Source of the DNA: an uncultured archaeon
GTDB taxonomy: Archaea > Thermoproteota > Nitrososphaeria > JACIWG01
Direction of reading: 5' to 3'
DNA length: 64,000 nt
Assembly (NCBI GenBank): GCA_938034445.1
Contig: CALHLD010000011.1
Span: 1-64,000 of the forward strand
Made by a program: the position numbers and the translations under genes. Below, one piece after another: positions 54,145 to 64,000 of the stretch (the stretch's first letter is position 1; each line of letters opens with the position of its first letter). The notes beneath the pieces are model-generated. The model did no database searches and was not told the DNA's origin. It saw only the letters and a list, made by a program, of their open reading frames with translations.

Positions 54145-55610
54145 ACACTTTAACTGTACAAGATCTTGGATGCAAATACAATGGAAGTAAGCCGGTTTTA
54201 TCCGGCATATCCTTTTTTTTAAAAGAAGGTGAGGTTGTAGGAGTTGTTGGGGCTAGTGGTTCCGGTAAGACTACCTTAGCCTACTGTCTCATGGGCATTA
54301 TCCCCAATAGGGTTGAGGCTGAAGTTTGGGGTAAAGTCTATTTTAATGATGAAAACATTTTGGGGAAGAATGTTAGAGATGTTGTTGGTTTAATGAATTT
54401 GATTATGCAAAATTATGAAAGCCAAATTTTTGGGCTTACTGTTGAAGAGGATATTAGGTTTGGGTTAGAAAATCTTGGTCTCGATGAAGATGAAATTGGT
54501 ATGAGAGTTGATTGGGCTCTTAAAAGTTTTGGTCTCGAATCCTACAGAAATTTTCAGCCATCAAAGCTTTCTGGAGGGTTGAAGCAGAGGCTTGCTATAG
54601 CTTCTACAGCTGTTATGGGCTCAAACTTTCTTATAATGGATGATCCTACATCAAATCTTGACTGGAACGGTATAAAATGTTTGAGGGATACAATATTCTA
54701 TTTAAAGAATGTTGGTAAAGGTGTTCTTGTCCTCTCTAGAAAGCTTAAGGGACTTGAAGGCTGTCTGGATAGGGTATATTATCTCAATGGTCAAATGTTT
54801 CAAGTCTCTAAAAAGATTGGATCTACTCATAGTGCTTGTATGAAAAATTTTGTTCAGAATAATGTTATAGGAAAAGAAAATAGTGTATCTATTAAAGTTG
54901 ATGGCTTATGGTTTAAGTACGAGAAAAACTATGTGCTCAAAAATATTAATTTACAAATACCATACAATAGTATCGTGGCTATAATGGGTCCAAATGGTTC
55001 AGGTAAGACTACGTTGGTTAAACATTTTAACGGCCTATTGAAGCCTTCCAAAGGTAATGTTCTAGTTGACGGGAAGGATACTAGAAACTATAGTCCTGCT
55101 CAGCTTGCAAAATATGTTGGATTCGTTTTCCAGGATCCTGATAGGCATATTGTTTCAGAAACTGTTTGGGATGAAGTTACATTTGCTTGCAAGAATCTTG
55201 GTTTACCTCTAGATAATGCTGATAAGGCTTTGAAGGTCCTAAATTTGCAGGATTTAAGAGATAGGCCGCCATATCTTTTGAGTATGGGTGAAAAGGTGCG
55301 TTTGATGATTGCCTCAGTTTTAGCTGTTGACCCCAAGGTCCTTGTACTAGATGAGCCTACCACTGGACAGGATGAGAAAACGTTGGGATTGATAGAAGAC
55401 GCTATCTTTAAGTTGAAGTCTGAAGGTAAAAGTGTTATTATTGTAACACATGATAGTGATTTCGCATTGAAGGTTAGTGATTTGGCTATTATAGTTAAGG
55501 ATGGTTCTGTTGCAGAATATTCTACTGCAAAGGATATTCTCTTGGATTATAAGAAGATTGAATCGTATGAGCTGGAGCCTCCAACGTTGATTGAGGAGAG
55601 GGTGAATTGA
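54141..55610 (+). CDS. Fused EcfA-EcfA' energy-coupling ATPase
   Basis: About 489 residues with two ABC domains. Domain 1 has Walker A GASGSGKTT and signature LSGGLKQR, but Walker B reads LIMDDPTSNLD (Asp where the catalytic Glu is expected), and the H-loop position is LSRKLKG, without His. Domain 2 has Walker A GPNGSGKTT, Walker B VLVLDEPTTGQD and H-loop VTHDSDF, but a degraded signature LSMGEK. The two ATP sites are therefore unequal. It powers the S/T membrane pair. ATG 54141 overlaps the preceding stop as ATGA; GTG 54132 is an alternative. Confidence 0.88.
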   Translation: MNTLTVQDLGCKYNGSKPVLSGISFFLKEGEVVGVVGASGSGKTTLAYCLMGIIPNRVEAEVWGKVYFNDENILGKNVRDVVGLMNLIMQNYESQIFGLTVEEDIRFGLENLGLDEDEIGMRVDWALKSFGLESYRNFQPSKLSGGLKQRLAIASTAVMGSNFLIMDDPTSNLDWNGIKCLRDTIFYLKNVGKGVLVLSRKLKGLEGCLDRVYYLNGQMFQVSKKIGSTHSACMKNFVQNNVIGKENSVSIKVDGLWFKYEKNYVLKNINLQIPYNSIVAIMGPNGSGKTTLVKHFNGLLKPSKGNVLVDGKDTRNYSPAQLAKYVGFVFQDPDRHIVSETVWDEVTFACKNLGLPLDNADKALKVLNLQDLRDRPPYLLSMGEKVRLMIASVLAVDPKVLVLDEPTTGQDEKTLGLIEDAIFKLKSEGKSVIIVTHDSDFALKVSDLAIIVKDGSVAEYSTAKDILLDYKKIESYELEPPTLIEERVN

Positions 55611-55611
55611 T

Positions 55612-56316
55612 TTGAGGTTTGACCCTAGGACTAAGGTCGTGTTCTTTGTTTCCGCTTTCACATTAGCTTTCCTTTTTACTGAAATTATAGAGTTAATACT
55701 ATTGACTTCTATTATGTTAGTGCTGTCAATATTCTCTGTTGAAAGGGACAAGATTTTTGGTAGGCTTAAGATTATGGCTCCCGTTTTTGTTGTAGCTTTC
55801 TTTCTCTGGACTTTCTTAAACCAGTATTCTCTATTCCACGTTTATGGTGGCGTAAATGTTATGACGGGCGCTTTCATGACTTTGAGACTATTTCTTATTG
55901 TAGTACTTTCTTTGGCTTTTGTCTCTTTTGTAACGCCTGTTGAATTGGTTAATGCTCTTGCATCCTTTAGGCTTCCCTATAAGCTTGTTTTCACTTTAGG
56001 CCTGTCTTTAAGGCATATTAGTACGATATCTGACGAATATATTGCTATTAAGGAGGGTCAGGCTTCTAGAGGCTTAGAGCTTGATAAGGGTTTTTTGGTT
56101 AGAAGGATAAAGAATTATGCTAGTGTTGTGATGCCACTGCTTATAAGAAGTATTGAGAATGCTGAAAAGCTGGTTCTTGCCATGGAGTTGAAGTCTTTTT
56201 CTTTAAGTGGTAGGCGTAGGTATTCTGTTGGTAAACTTGGTCGTGTGGACTATGCTGTAATATTTTCTATGGTTGCTGTAGTGTTTATGTTCTTGGTCAG
56301 AAACTTTTTATGGTGA
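55612..56316 (+). CDS. ECF transporter transmembrane component EcfT
   Basis: 234 residues with about five membrane helices. FDPRTKVVFFVSAFTLAFLF is the typical EcfT N-terminus. The cytoplasmic coupling helices include ASFRLPYKLVFTLGLSLRHI and EGQASRGLELDKG, the conserved Ala-Arg-Gly type motif that contacts the ATPases. TTG start, 7 nt after GGGTGA. Operon with EcfA and the phosphoribosyltransferase. Confidence 0.88.
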   Translation: MRFDPRTKVVFFVSAFTLAFLFTEIIELILLTSIMLVLSIFSVERDKIFGRLKIMAPVFVVAFFLWTFLNQYSLFHVYGGVNVMTGAFMTLRLFLIVVLSLAFVSFVTPVELVNALASFRLPYKLVFTLGLSLRHISTISDEYIAIKEGQASRGLELDKGFLVRRIKNYASVVMPLLIRSIENAEKLVLAMELKSFSLSGRRRYSVGKLGRVDYAVIFSMVAVVFMFLVRNFLW

Positions 56317-56323
56317 AAAGTTT

Positions 56324-56923
56324 ATGGAAAATGTTATCCTATACTCTGGCCAAAAATGTTTTGAAATCGATTTTGATGGTTTAAGGAGATGTTTGCCCGT
56401 TGTTGAAGTTGATGAGGGTATATGGATAGCCTCTAACGCCTCACTCGTGCTCGGTGATGTTGAATTCATTTCTAAGGCTGCTGAAATATTGTCTGAGCGT
56501 ATTGTATCATTCGGTCCAGAAGTTTTGGTTACTGCTGAAGCAAAATCTATTGCTTTAGCGTATGAGGTTGCTAGGAGGCTTGGTTTGAAAAGGTATGTTA
56601 TTGCTAGAAAGAAGCCTAAAGCGTACATGGGTAAATATATTATTGAATCCGTTAAGTCTATAACAACAAAGGAGAGGCAGTCTCTTATTTTGACTGAAGA
56701 GGATGTTGAAAATATTAGGGGTAGGAGGGTCTGTGTTCTAGACGATGTTGTCTCAACTGGAGGTACAGTCGACGCTCTTGTAAAGCTTGTTGAAAAGGCT
56801 GGTGGACAGATCGTGTGCAAGGCCGCTGTATGGAGAGAAGGTCCATGGTATAGTGCAAGAGAAATAGTTTACTTGAAAGACCTTCCAATATTTGTTGACA
56901 CTCTTGATAGAATTAGGATTTGA
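56324..56923 (+). CDS. Purine/pyrimidine phosphoribosyltransferase-like protein
   Basis: 199 residues. The PRPP-binding motif VCVLDDVVSTGGTVDALVKL is near residue 130, and the N-terminal hood has VLVTAEAKSIALAYEVARRLG, an APRT/Xpt-like pattern. It attaches a ribose 5-phosphate to a free base. It lies 7 bp after EcfT in the same operon, suggesting that the transported base is trapped by this enzyme. ATG start. Adenine PRT is likely, but specificity is not certain. Confidence 0.8.
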   Translation: MENVILYSGQKCFEIDFDGLRRCLPVVEVDEGIWIASNASLVLGDVEFISKAAEILSERIVSFGPEVLVTAEAKSIALAYEVARRLGLKRYVIARKKPKAYMGKYIIESVKSITTKERQSLILTEEDVENIRGRRVCVLDDVVSTGGTVDALVKLVEKAGGQIVCKAAVWREGPWYSAREIVYLKDLPIFVDTLDRIRI

Positions 56924-56926
56924 GCT

Positions 56927-58105
56927 TTAGGTAACGATTTCAGAAAGCCTACCTTTTACTGAAGCATAATATATTTCTAGCATGGAAAAGTCTAGAACGG
57001 ATTCGAAGGCATGCAATCCTATACCAAGCTCCCTTAACATACTATAATATTTTAGATACAGTCGCCTCATTTCAGGAGATGTTGGGCCAACGCATGGTGA
57101 GCCAGGTATTCTTGGGCTCACATCGAAGACGAAAAATTCCAGCCTTTTTCCTTCTGGGTCTTCTGGATCGTATGCTATTGCACCCTGTAATGCAAATGGA
57201 CCTAATATGCCTGGAGGATATTCTTCGCAGCAGACTTTAAGAAATCTTTCGGCAGCCCTGTAGACTAGTGGCTTCTGGGACTCTCTCATTGTTAAACCAT
57301 AGTGTCCTATCTCCTCATTTTTTATGGGAACGTCAAGTTCAAGCTGCTCTTTTGCGGTCAAGTTCAGTATTCCTGAAAGGTTAACCTGTCTCCTGTCATC
57401 GAAGCCTAGAAAATCGAATTTATCGAACACATCCTTTAAAGCCCAAGCTTGAAAGTTTGCATTATACCTTGGTCCAAGGACAAACTCTTCAATGACAGCA
57501 TTCTTTAAATCCTCTAAGCTTATCACATTCTTTTTGGCTAACGCTTCTGCCTTACTCCAATATTCTTCAGCACCCTTTGCTGTAAAGAATGCTCTTTCTA
57601 GAGGCTTAGTCTTTTGAGCAACCTTAACGATAACAAGCCTATCTATCTTTTCTGGAGAATCAAACCTTTTAGGTGTCCTAACACCAGCCTTCTCAAGAAG
57701 CCAGTACTGGTTTTTTTCAAGCTTCCTTTCCTCAGTCTTTAACATAAACCTGTTCCCGTACATTGGAACTAGAAACCTTTCTTCAAGATTCTTGTAACCA
57801 ACATATACTGTTAGGGAACGGTTGGGTAAAAATATTGTGTTGAGTCTCCTAAGCTTCTCCTGCACACTCTCATCAACCATGTTCGAGAACTTTTCCAAAA
57901 CTATAACATTATCAAACAAGTGCCTATTATAGTATGCATACAAATCTTCTCTCCCCTTCTCACATACTACAACAGTCTTAAATCCGAAAGCTTTTGCAGC
58001 TGAACCGACTTCTTCAGCAGAATGTGAACCGATGACGCCTACTGTAATGTTCTTTTGTTCATACCTTTGAACAACTTCTTCAACTTCCTTTTTGGAAATG
58101 GGCAT
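56927..58105 (-). CDS. purP: PurP-type FAICAR synthetase (formate-AICAR ligase)
   Basis: 392 residues, ATP-grasp fold. N-terminal GVIGSHSAEEVGSAAKAFGF and the C-terminal FVFDVSPRIPGSPCVGPTSP are characteristic of PurP, which formylates AICAR with formate and ATP in archaeal purine synthesis. Slightly longer than the usual ~360 residues. Archaea often carry divergent PurP paralogues, so the biosynthetic role is likely but not certain. It converges with the phosphoribosyltransferase gene with a 3-bp gap. Confidence 0.85.
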   Translation of the reverse strand: MPISKKEVEEVVQRYEQKNITVGVIGSHSAEEVGSAAKAFGFKTVVVCEKGREDLYAYYNRHLFDNVIVLEKFSNMVDESVQEKLRRLNTIFLPNRSLTVYVGYKNLEERFLVPMYGNRFMLKTEERKLEKNQYWLLEKAGVRTPKRFDSPEKIDRLVIVKVAQKTKPLERAFFTAKGAEEYWSKAEALAKKNVISLEDLKNAVIEEFVLGPRYNANFQAWALKDVFDKFDFLGFDDRRQVNLSGILNLTAKEQLELDVPIKNEEIGHYGLTMRESQKPLVYRAAERFLKVCCEEYPPGILGPFALQGAIAYDPEDPEGKRLEFFVFDVSPRIPGSPCVGPTSPEMRRLYLKYYSMLRELGIGLHAFESVLDFSMLEIYYASVKGRLSEIVT

Positions 58106-58257
58106 TTTTTGTTCAAAAACCTATTGGCACAATAGCAATTAAATTTAACGGTAAAAAATTTTAAATAAAAAAGAGCTAAAAGACCCTATTATAAATTTTT
58201 TTATAAAAATTAAGTTAAAATTTATTTTATAAATTGGTTTAGGCTAATGTAGTGATA

Positions 58258-59142
58258 ATGATGTTAGATGTTAAGGCCGTTATTGTCGGACACTTTTCTA
58301 TTGACGAAAACATAGGTCCTAGGTCTAGAATATCAGATGTTTTGGGTGGTGCACCAGTATATTCTGGCTCAACCTTCTCTAAACTAGGTTTGAAGGCTGG
58401 AATATGCTCGTGTGTAGGTGAAGACCAGTATGAGCGTGCAATAGGATTCTGTAAGAGTCTGGGCATCGACTACAGGGGATTACACGTGTGTGGGAGGAAG
58501 ACGCTCCGCTTTCAAAACGTTTACGATGAGGAAGGGAATAGGTTTCAAAGGTGCTATAATGTTCTAAGAAAACTTTCTCCTAAGGATATTCCAGAAGATT
58601 ATCTAGGATGTGGTGCATACTATATATCGCCTATAATGAATGAGATAACATTAAATTTTTTGAAAAGTATAAGGTTTGAAGGAAATATTATAATGCTTGA
58701 CCCTCAAGGTATCATGAGAAGTGTTGGTGAAGATGGTAAAGTTAGTGTAGTTTTTGAAAAAGAACATTTATTAAAGTTTTTTGAAAAAGTCGATATTGTA
58801 AAGATAGGGTATGATGAAGTAAAGGCAATAGGATTAAATGAGAAAGAGCTTATAAAACTGGTAATGGATACCGGAGCAAAAATAGGCATAATTACAAGAG
58901 GAAAGGATCCAGTCATAGTCTCATATGAAAAGGGTGTGTTCGAAGTAGAAACCATAGACGTTAACGTAGAAGACCCAACTGGAGCTGGAGACGTTTTTGG
59001 AGCAGCATTCTTAACAGAATACATGAGAAGCAAGAATGTAAAGAGGGCTATAAAGTTCGCAAACATTGCGGCAGGCCTAAAGATAAGGTATAGAGGTCCA
59101 GAAGGTTTTCCAACACAAGAGGATATAGAAAAGCTTCTCTAA
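58258..59142 (+). CDS. PfkB-family sugar/nucleoside kinase
   Basis: About 295 residues. N-terminal VIVGHFSIDEN and LGGAPVYSGSTFSKLGLKAG match the PfkB sugar-binding motif. C-terminal VEDPTGAGDVFGAAFLTEYM carries the catalytic Asp and anion-hole Gly residues. Archaeal members include ribose, nucleoside and ADP-dependent kinases. Given the purine context, a nucleoside kinase is plausible. ATG 58258 or 58261 is favoured over GTG 58252; an AT-rich TATA region (58219-58237) fits a short leader. Confidence 0.85.
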   Translation: MMLDVKAVIVGHFSIDENIGPRSRISDVLGGAPVYSGSTFSKLGLKAGICSCVGEDQYERAIGFCKSLGIDYRGLHVCGRKTLRFQNVYDEEGNRFQRCYNVLRKLSPKDIPEDYLGCGAYYISPIMNEITLNFLKSIRFEGNIIMLDPQGIMRSVGEDGKVSVVFEKEHLLKFFEKVDIVKIGYDEVKAIGLNEKELIKLVMDTGAKIGIITRGKDPVIVSYEKGVFEVETIDVNVEDPTGAGDVFGAAFLTEYMRSKNVKRAIKFANIAAGLKIRYRGPEGFPTQEDIEKLL

Positions 59143-59262
59143 CATTATATTCAAAAAATTGATGTTCTATCCTAAAACATGATGCTGGAAAATAGCAAAA
59201 TTCTATAAAAGTTAATATACAAAATTTTTATAAAAAAGCTCTAAACAACCCTAAGCAAGAGT

Positions 59263-59369
59263 GCAGGGGTTCCCAAGCCAGGCCAAAGCTCGTCAGCGCA
59301 GCGGTCAAAGGGGGCGGACTTAAGATCCGCTGACGAAGGTCTTCGTGGGTTCAAATCCCACCCCCTGCA
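59263..59369 (+). tRNA. tRNA-Leu (UAA) with 22-nt D-loop intron
   Basis: The acceptor stem GCAGGGG/CCCCTGC is perfect, with discriminator A. The anticodon loop CTTAAGA gives TAA, and the variable arm is of Leu size. The D-arm contains 22 extra nt (59287-59308). GGCC-AAA-GCT ... AGC-GGTC-AAA forms a bulge-helix-bulge: a 4-bp helix GGCC/GGTC, 3-nt AAA bulges on both sides and a short inner helix GCT/AGC. Cutting after the second A of each bulge (after 59286 and 59308) gives an 85-nt mature tRNA with a standard D-arm, joined as CCAGGCCAA|AGGGGG. TATA-like TTTTTATAAA lies ~29 bp upstream. Confidence 0.9.
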
Positions 59370-59447
59370 CTTACATTTCAAGAGAACCTATAGAAGATGA
59401 ACTTCTTTTTTATTCCAAAAAAGGCTATACTGAAGAATATTATAGTA

Positions 59448-60542
59448 TTATTTTTTTATAATCTTTTTTAGAAGCCAAGCTACTGCCACCAATACACCAA
59501 CACTAACTAATATTATGCTCTCGCGTAATCCTAAATCATGCATATACTGTGGTGTCCTATACTCTTTAAACTGTTTAATACAATATTTTGTGGGATTAAG
59601 CAAGTAATGTTGGCTTTTGCCTGTAGTATAATCATAGTGTGGTTCAATCGCACTTCTCTCATGATATTCGTTCCAAGAATAGATTAGAACCATTTTAACC
59701 TTATCTTTATTTTTTATCACATAATTCCATTCTTTACCATACAAGTTTTTTGTTAATAATCTGTCGAACCTCATGAAAGTTTGTCTTGAGCCAGCATCAT
59801 AAAGGGCTTTATCATCATACCTTGGCAAAATAGAAACTATACCTTCATCACTTATAACAGGATCGCCTGTATAATATTCTATGTGCTCAAATCCTCCATA
59901 TTCATCTAAACAGTCCATACCCTTCCAAAATATTATGTCAACATCATTAGGTGGATTACCGACAACAAAAGCGTTAAAACGTCCATCTTTATAAAATCCA
60001 CTATAAACGGGGTTAAAGAAGAAGATTAAAGGCTTTCCTTCAAACCTCATATACCATGGATTATAGGGTTCAACAAAATTGTCAAAAATGTAATCGTATA
60101 CTTGAGTATAGTTTATGTTCTCATAAGGTTCAATTATAAAACATGCTTTAAAATCCATTCCATTGCCAACAAGAAACTTGAAAACATTTCTTGAAGCATT
60201 ATTGGTGTAATCTTTTATACCCCACCATGAGATAACAATAAAATCTATTCCAGCATCCCTCATTAAACTAATCTGCTCTTTTAAAGTATCATTATTATTA
60301 CTACTATAATAGCCGAAAATGGGATAATCTATAACAATACCTGCACCACCATCATTCCAGTGTGATGTTCCATTACCACCAGTCCATGTCAAACTTGTCT
60401 GATTATATCCATACCAGACGTAAAAGAATACTCCAACAGGAACATCATTTTCTTCTAAACCAGTAGCCTTAAAATTATAGTTAAAACTAAAAAGCAGAAA
60501 ACATACTAACATTAATACCATATGTTTTATATTCTTCTTCAT
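59448..60542 (-). CDS. GH99-like surface glycoside hydrolase
   Basis: 364 residues. A signal peptide at ~8-26 (MVLMLVCFLLFSFNYNF) and a single C-terminal membrane helix (~340-358) place it outside the cell. The TIM barrel contains ISLMRDAGIDFIVISWWG and the ending IYSWNEYHERSAIEP, matching the WNE-type motif of GH99-like endo-mannosidases. It has several glycosylation sequons. It may trim mannose-containing surface or external glycans. Codon usage shows no obvious sign of transfer. Confidence 0.7.
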   Translation of the reverse strand: MKKNIKHMVLMLVCFLLFSFNYNFKATGLEENDVPVGVFFYVWYGYNQTSLTWTGGNGTSHWNDGGAGIVIDYPIFGYYSSNNNDTLKEQISLMRDAGIDFIVISWWGIKDYTNNASRNVFKFLVGNGMDFKACFIIEPYENINYTQVYDYIFDNFVEPYNPWYMRFEGKPLIFFFNPVYSGFYKDGRFNAFVVGNPPNDVDIIFWKGMDCLDEYGGFEHIEYYTGDPVISDEGIVSILPRYDDKALYDAGSRQTFMRFDRLLTKNLYGKEWNYVIKNKDKVKMVLIYSWNEYHERSAIEPHYDYTTGKSQHYLLNPTKYCIKQFKEYRTPQYMHDLGLRESIILVSVGVLVAVAWLLKKIIKK

Positions 60543-60635
60543 ACCATAAAAAATTGGGAGTGTGTGAGCGTATTTAAAGTTGTAGTCATATTACTCTTAG
60601 AATATTTTTTAAAAGCTTAACGGATACAATAATTG

Positions 60636-60645
60636 GTAATATTAC
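60636..60645. promoter_or_regulatory. Palindrome upstream of the OFOR operon
   Basis: GTAATATTAC is a perfect 10-bp palindrome about 60 bp before the likely TATA region of the OFOR operon and also ~90 bp upstream of the divergent glycosidase gene. Candidate regulator site; evidence is only its symmetry and position. Confidence 0.25.
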
Positions 60646-60738
60646 AATTTAACATTCGTGTGCCGACACTTATGCCACATTTTTCCCATTTTTTCGATAA
60701 GTTTATATTATTGTGTACACTTTTTTCTGTTGGTTTAG

Positions 60739-61038
60739 ATGGGTTCAGTTCAAGGATCATGTTGTATATTTTGTGTACTATACTCTCCTAATACAGCTTT
60801 TCCTTGGATGGGCCTATGTAAGCTTCATGGAAAGTTTGTTGTATCGAAACCTTCATGTGAAAACTTTAGGGAAGCGGATTTGAAGAAGGTTTTTGTGGAA
60901 GGCGGTCATATTTATTGTCTCACATGTAGGAAGCCCTTGTACTCTGAACAGGAGCTTTTATCTCATGCTGGCCACACTATGGCTTTTGAACAATGTTTTG
61001 ACGAGGTTGTCTGTGAAGAATCTCCTGCCGGTGACTAG
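60739..61038 (+). CDS. Cys/His-rich small protein of the OFOR operon
   Basis: 99 residues, unrecognised. The first half has Cys at 8, 9, 12, 27 and 40, which could hold a metal or Fe-S cluster. The second half is a C-x2-C-x12-H-x2-H zinc-finger-like unit (CLTC at 60-63, His 76 and 79). ATG start, stop directly followed by the GTG of the oxidoreductase alpha gene, so it is co-expressed and probably functionally linked, for example in cluster insertion or electron transfer. A TATA-like element at ~60701-60710 precedes it. Confidence 0.55.
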   Translation: MGSVQGSCCIFCVLYSPNTAFPWMGLCKLHGKFVVSKPSCENFREADLKKVFVEGGHIYCLTCRKPLYSEQELLSHAGHTMAFEQCFDEVVCEESPAGD

Positions 61039-63886
<2,848 letters not shown>

Positions 63887-64000
63887 CTACTGTAAGCCAT
63901 TAGATCAACTATTATAATTTTTTCAAATTAAACACAATAATATAATATTATATTAAAAAAATATAATATTATATAAAAAAATAAAATTTAAATATTAGAA

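Overview
The window is about 64 kb of an AT-rich archaeal chromosome, densely packed with genes on both strands. Many genes start with GTG or TTG, and GGTG-type ribosome binding sites recur. The gene set is that of a TACK-type archaeon: an ESCRT-III/Vps4 (Cdv) division cluster, ribosomal eS30, TFE-beta, Alba, Nop5/fibrillarin, GatDE, NucS, PurP and a complete SMC-ScpA-ScpB operon. SMC-ScpAB together with Cdv genes, a NitrOD5-like protein and a two-subunit 2-oxoacid:ferredoxin oxidoreductase suggest the Nitrososphaeria/Aigarchaeota side rather than Sulfolobales-type Thermoproteota. No 16S rRNA gene is present, so the placement is an inference.

Layout. 1-2.9 kb: the end of an S-layer stalk-like surface protein with its terminator, a tiny membrane protein and a TrmB-type regulator. 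2.9-5.7 kb: two ESCRT-III paralogues and the Vps4-like ATPase, with a large perfect hairpin between the two ESCRT-III genes. 5.7-12.6 kb: AspRS, a NusA-like RNA-binding protein, Alba, archaemetzincin, GMP synthase PP-ATPase subunit, a C45-type hydrolase, a CAP-domain surface protein and a tautomerase. 12.6-20.6 kb: tRNA-Asp, metabolic genes (epimerase, UroD-like, disulfide oxidoreductase, two-subunit fumarase, Nnr) and an M20-family protein that has lost metal ligands. 20.7-35.4 kb: an information-processing block (SMC-ScpA-ScpB, eS8, SRP19, Gar1, TFB, TFE-beta, RlmE, Trm1, endonuclease III, THEP1, RNase HII, fibrillarin, Nop5), then PyrD-PyrK and eS30.

35.4-50 kb: Elp3, a creatininase-family hydrolase, an unusual three-gene cassette (degenerate HerA-like wH protein, RecA-like ATPase with a large insertion, polytopic membrane protein), GatD-GatE, three small proteins sharing a beta-hairpin-plus-wH layout, NurA-HerA, an Xre regulator and NucS. 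50-53.5 kb: tRNA-Arg, a compositionally distinct ACR3-type arsenite exporter, a membrane-tethered wH protein and a DUF4382 surface protein. 53.6-59.2 kb: a purine-flavoured cluster made of an ECF transporter (S, fused A-A', T), a phosphoribosyltransferase, PurP and a PfkB kinase. 59.2 kb: tRNA-Leu with a 22-nt D-loop intron flanked by a bulge-helix-bulge motif. 59.4-63.9 kb: a GH99-like surface glycosidase and the OFOR operon with a Cys/His-rich small protein.

The strongest leads are the tRNA-Leu D-loop intron, the hairpin inside the ESCRT operon, the HerA-like/RecA-like/membrane cassette at 37.9-41.3 kb, the M20 pseudoenzyme and the asymmetric ECF ATPase. No stretch longer than 300 bases lacks a gene, and I saw no CRISPR array, insertion sequence or prophage.
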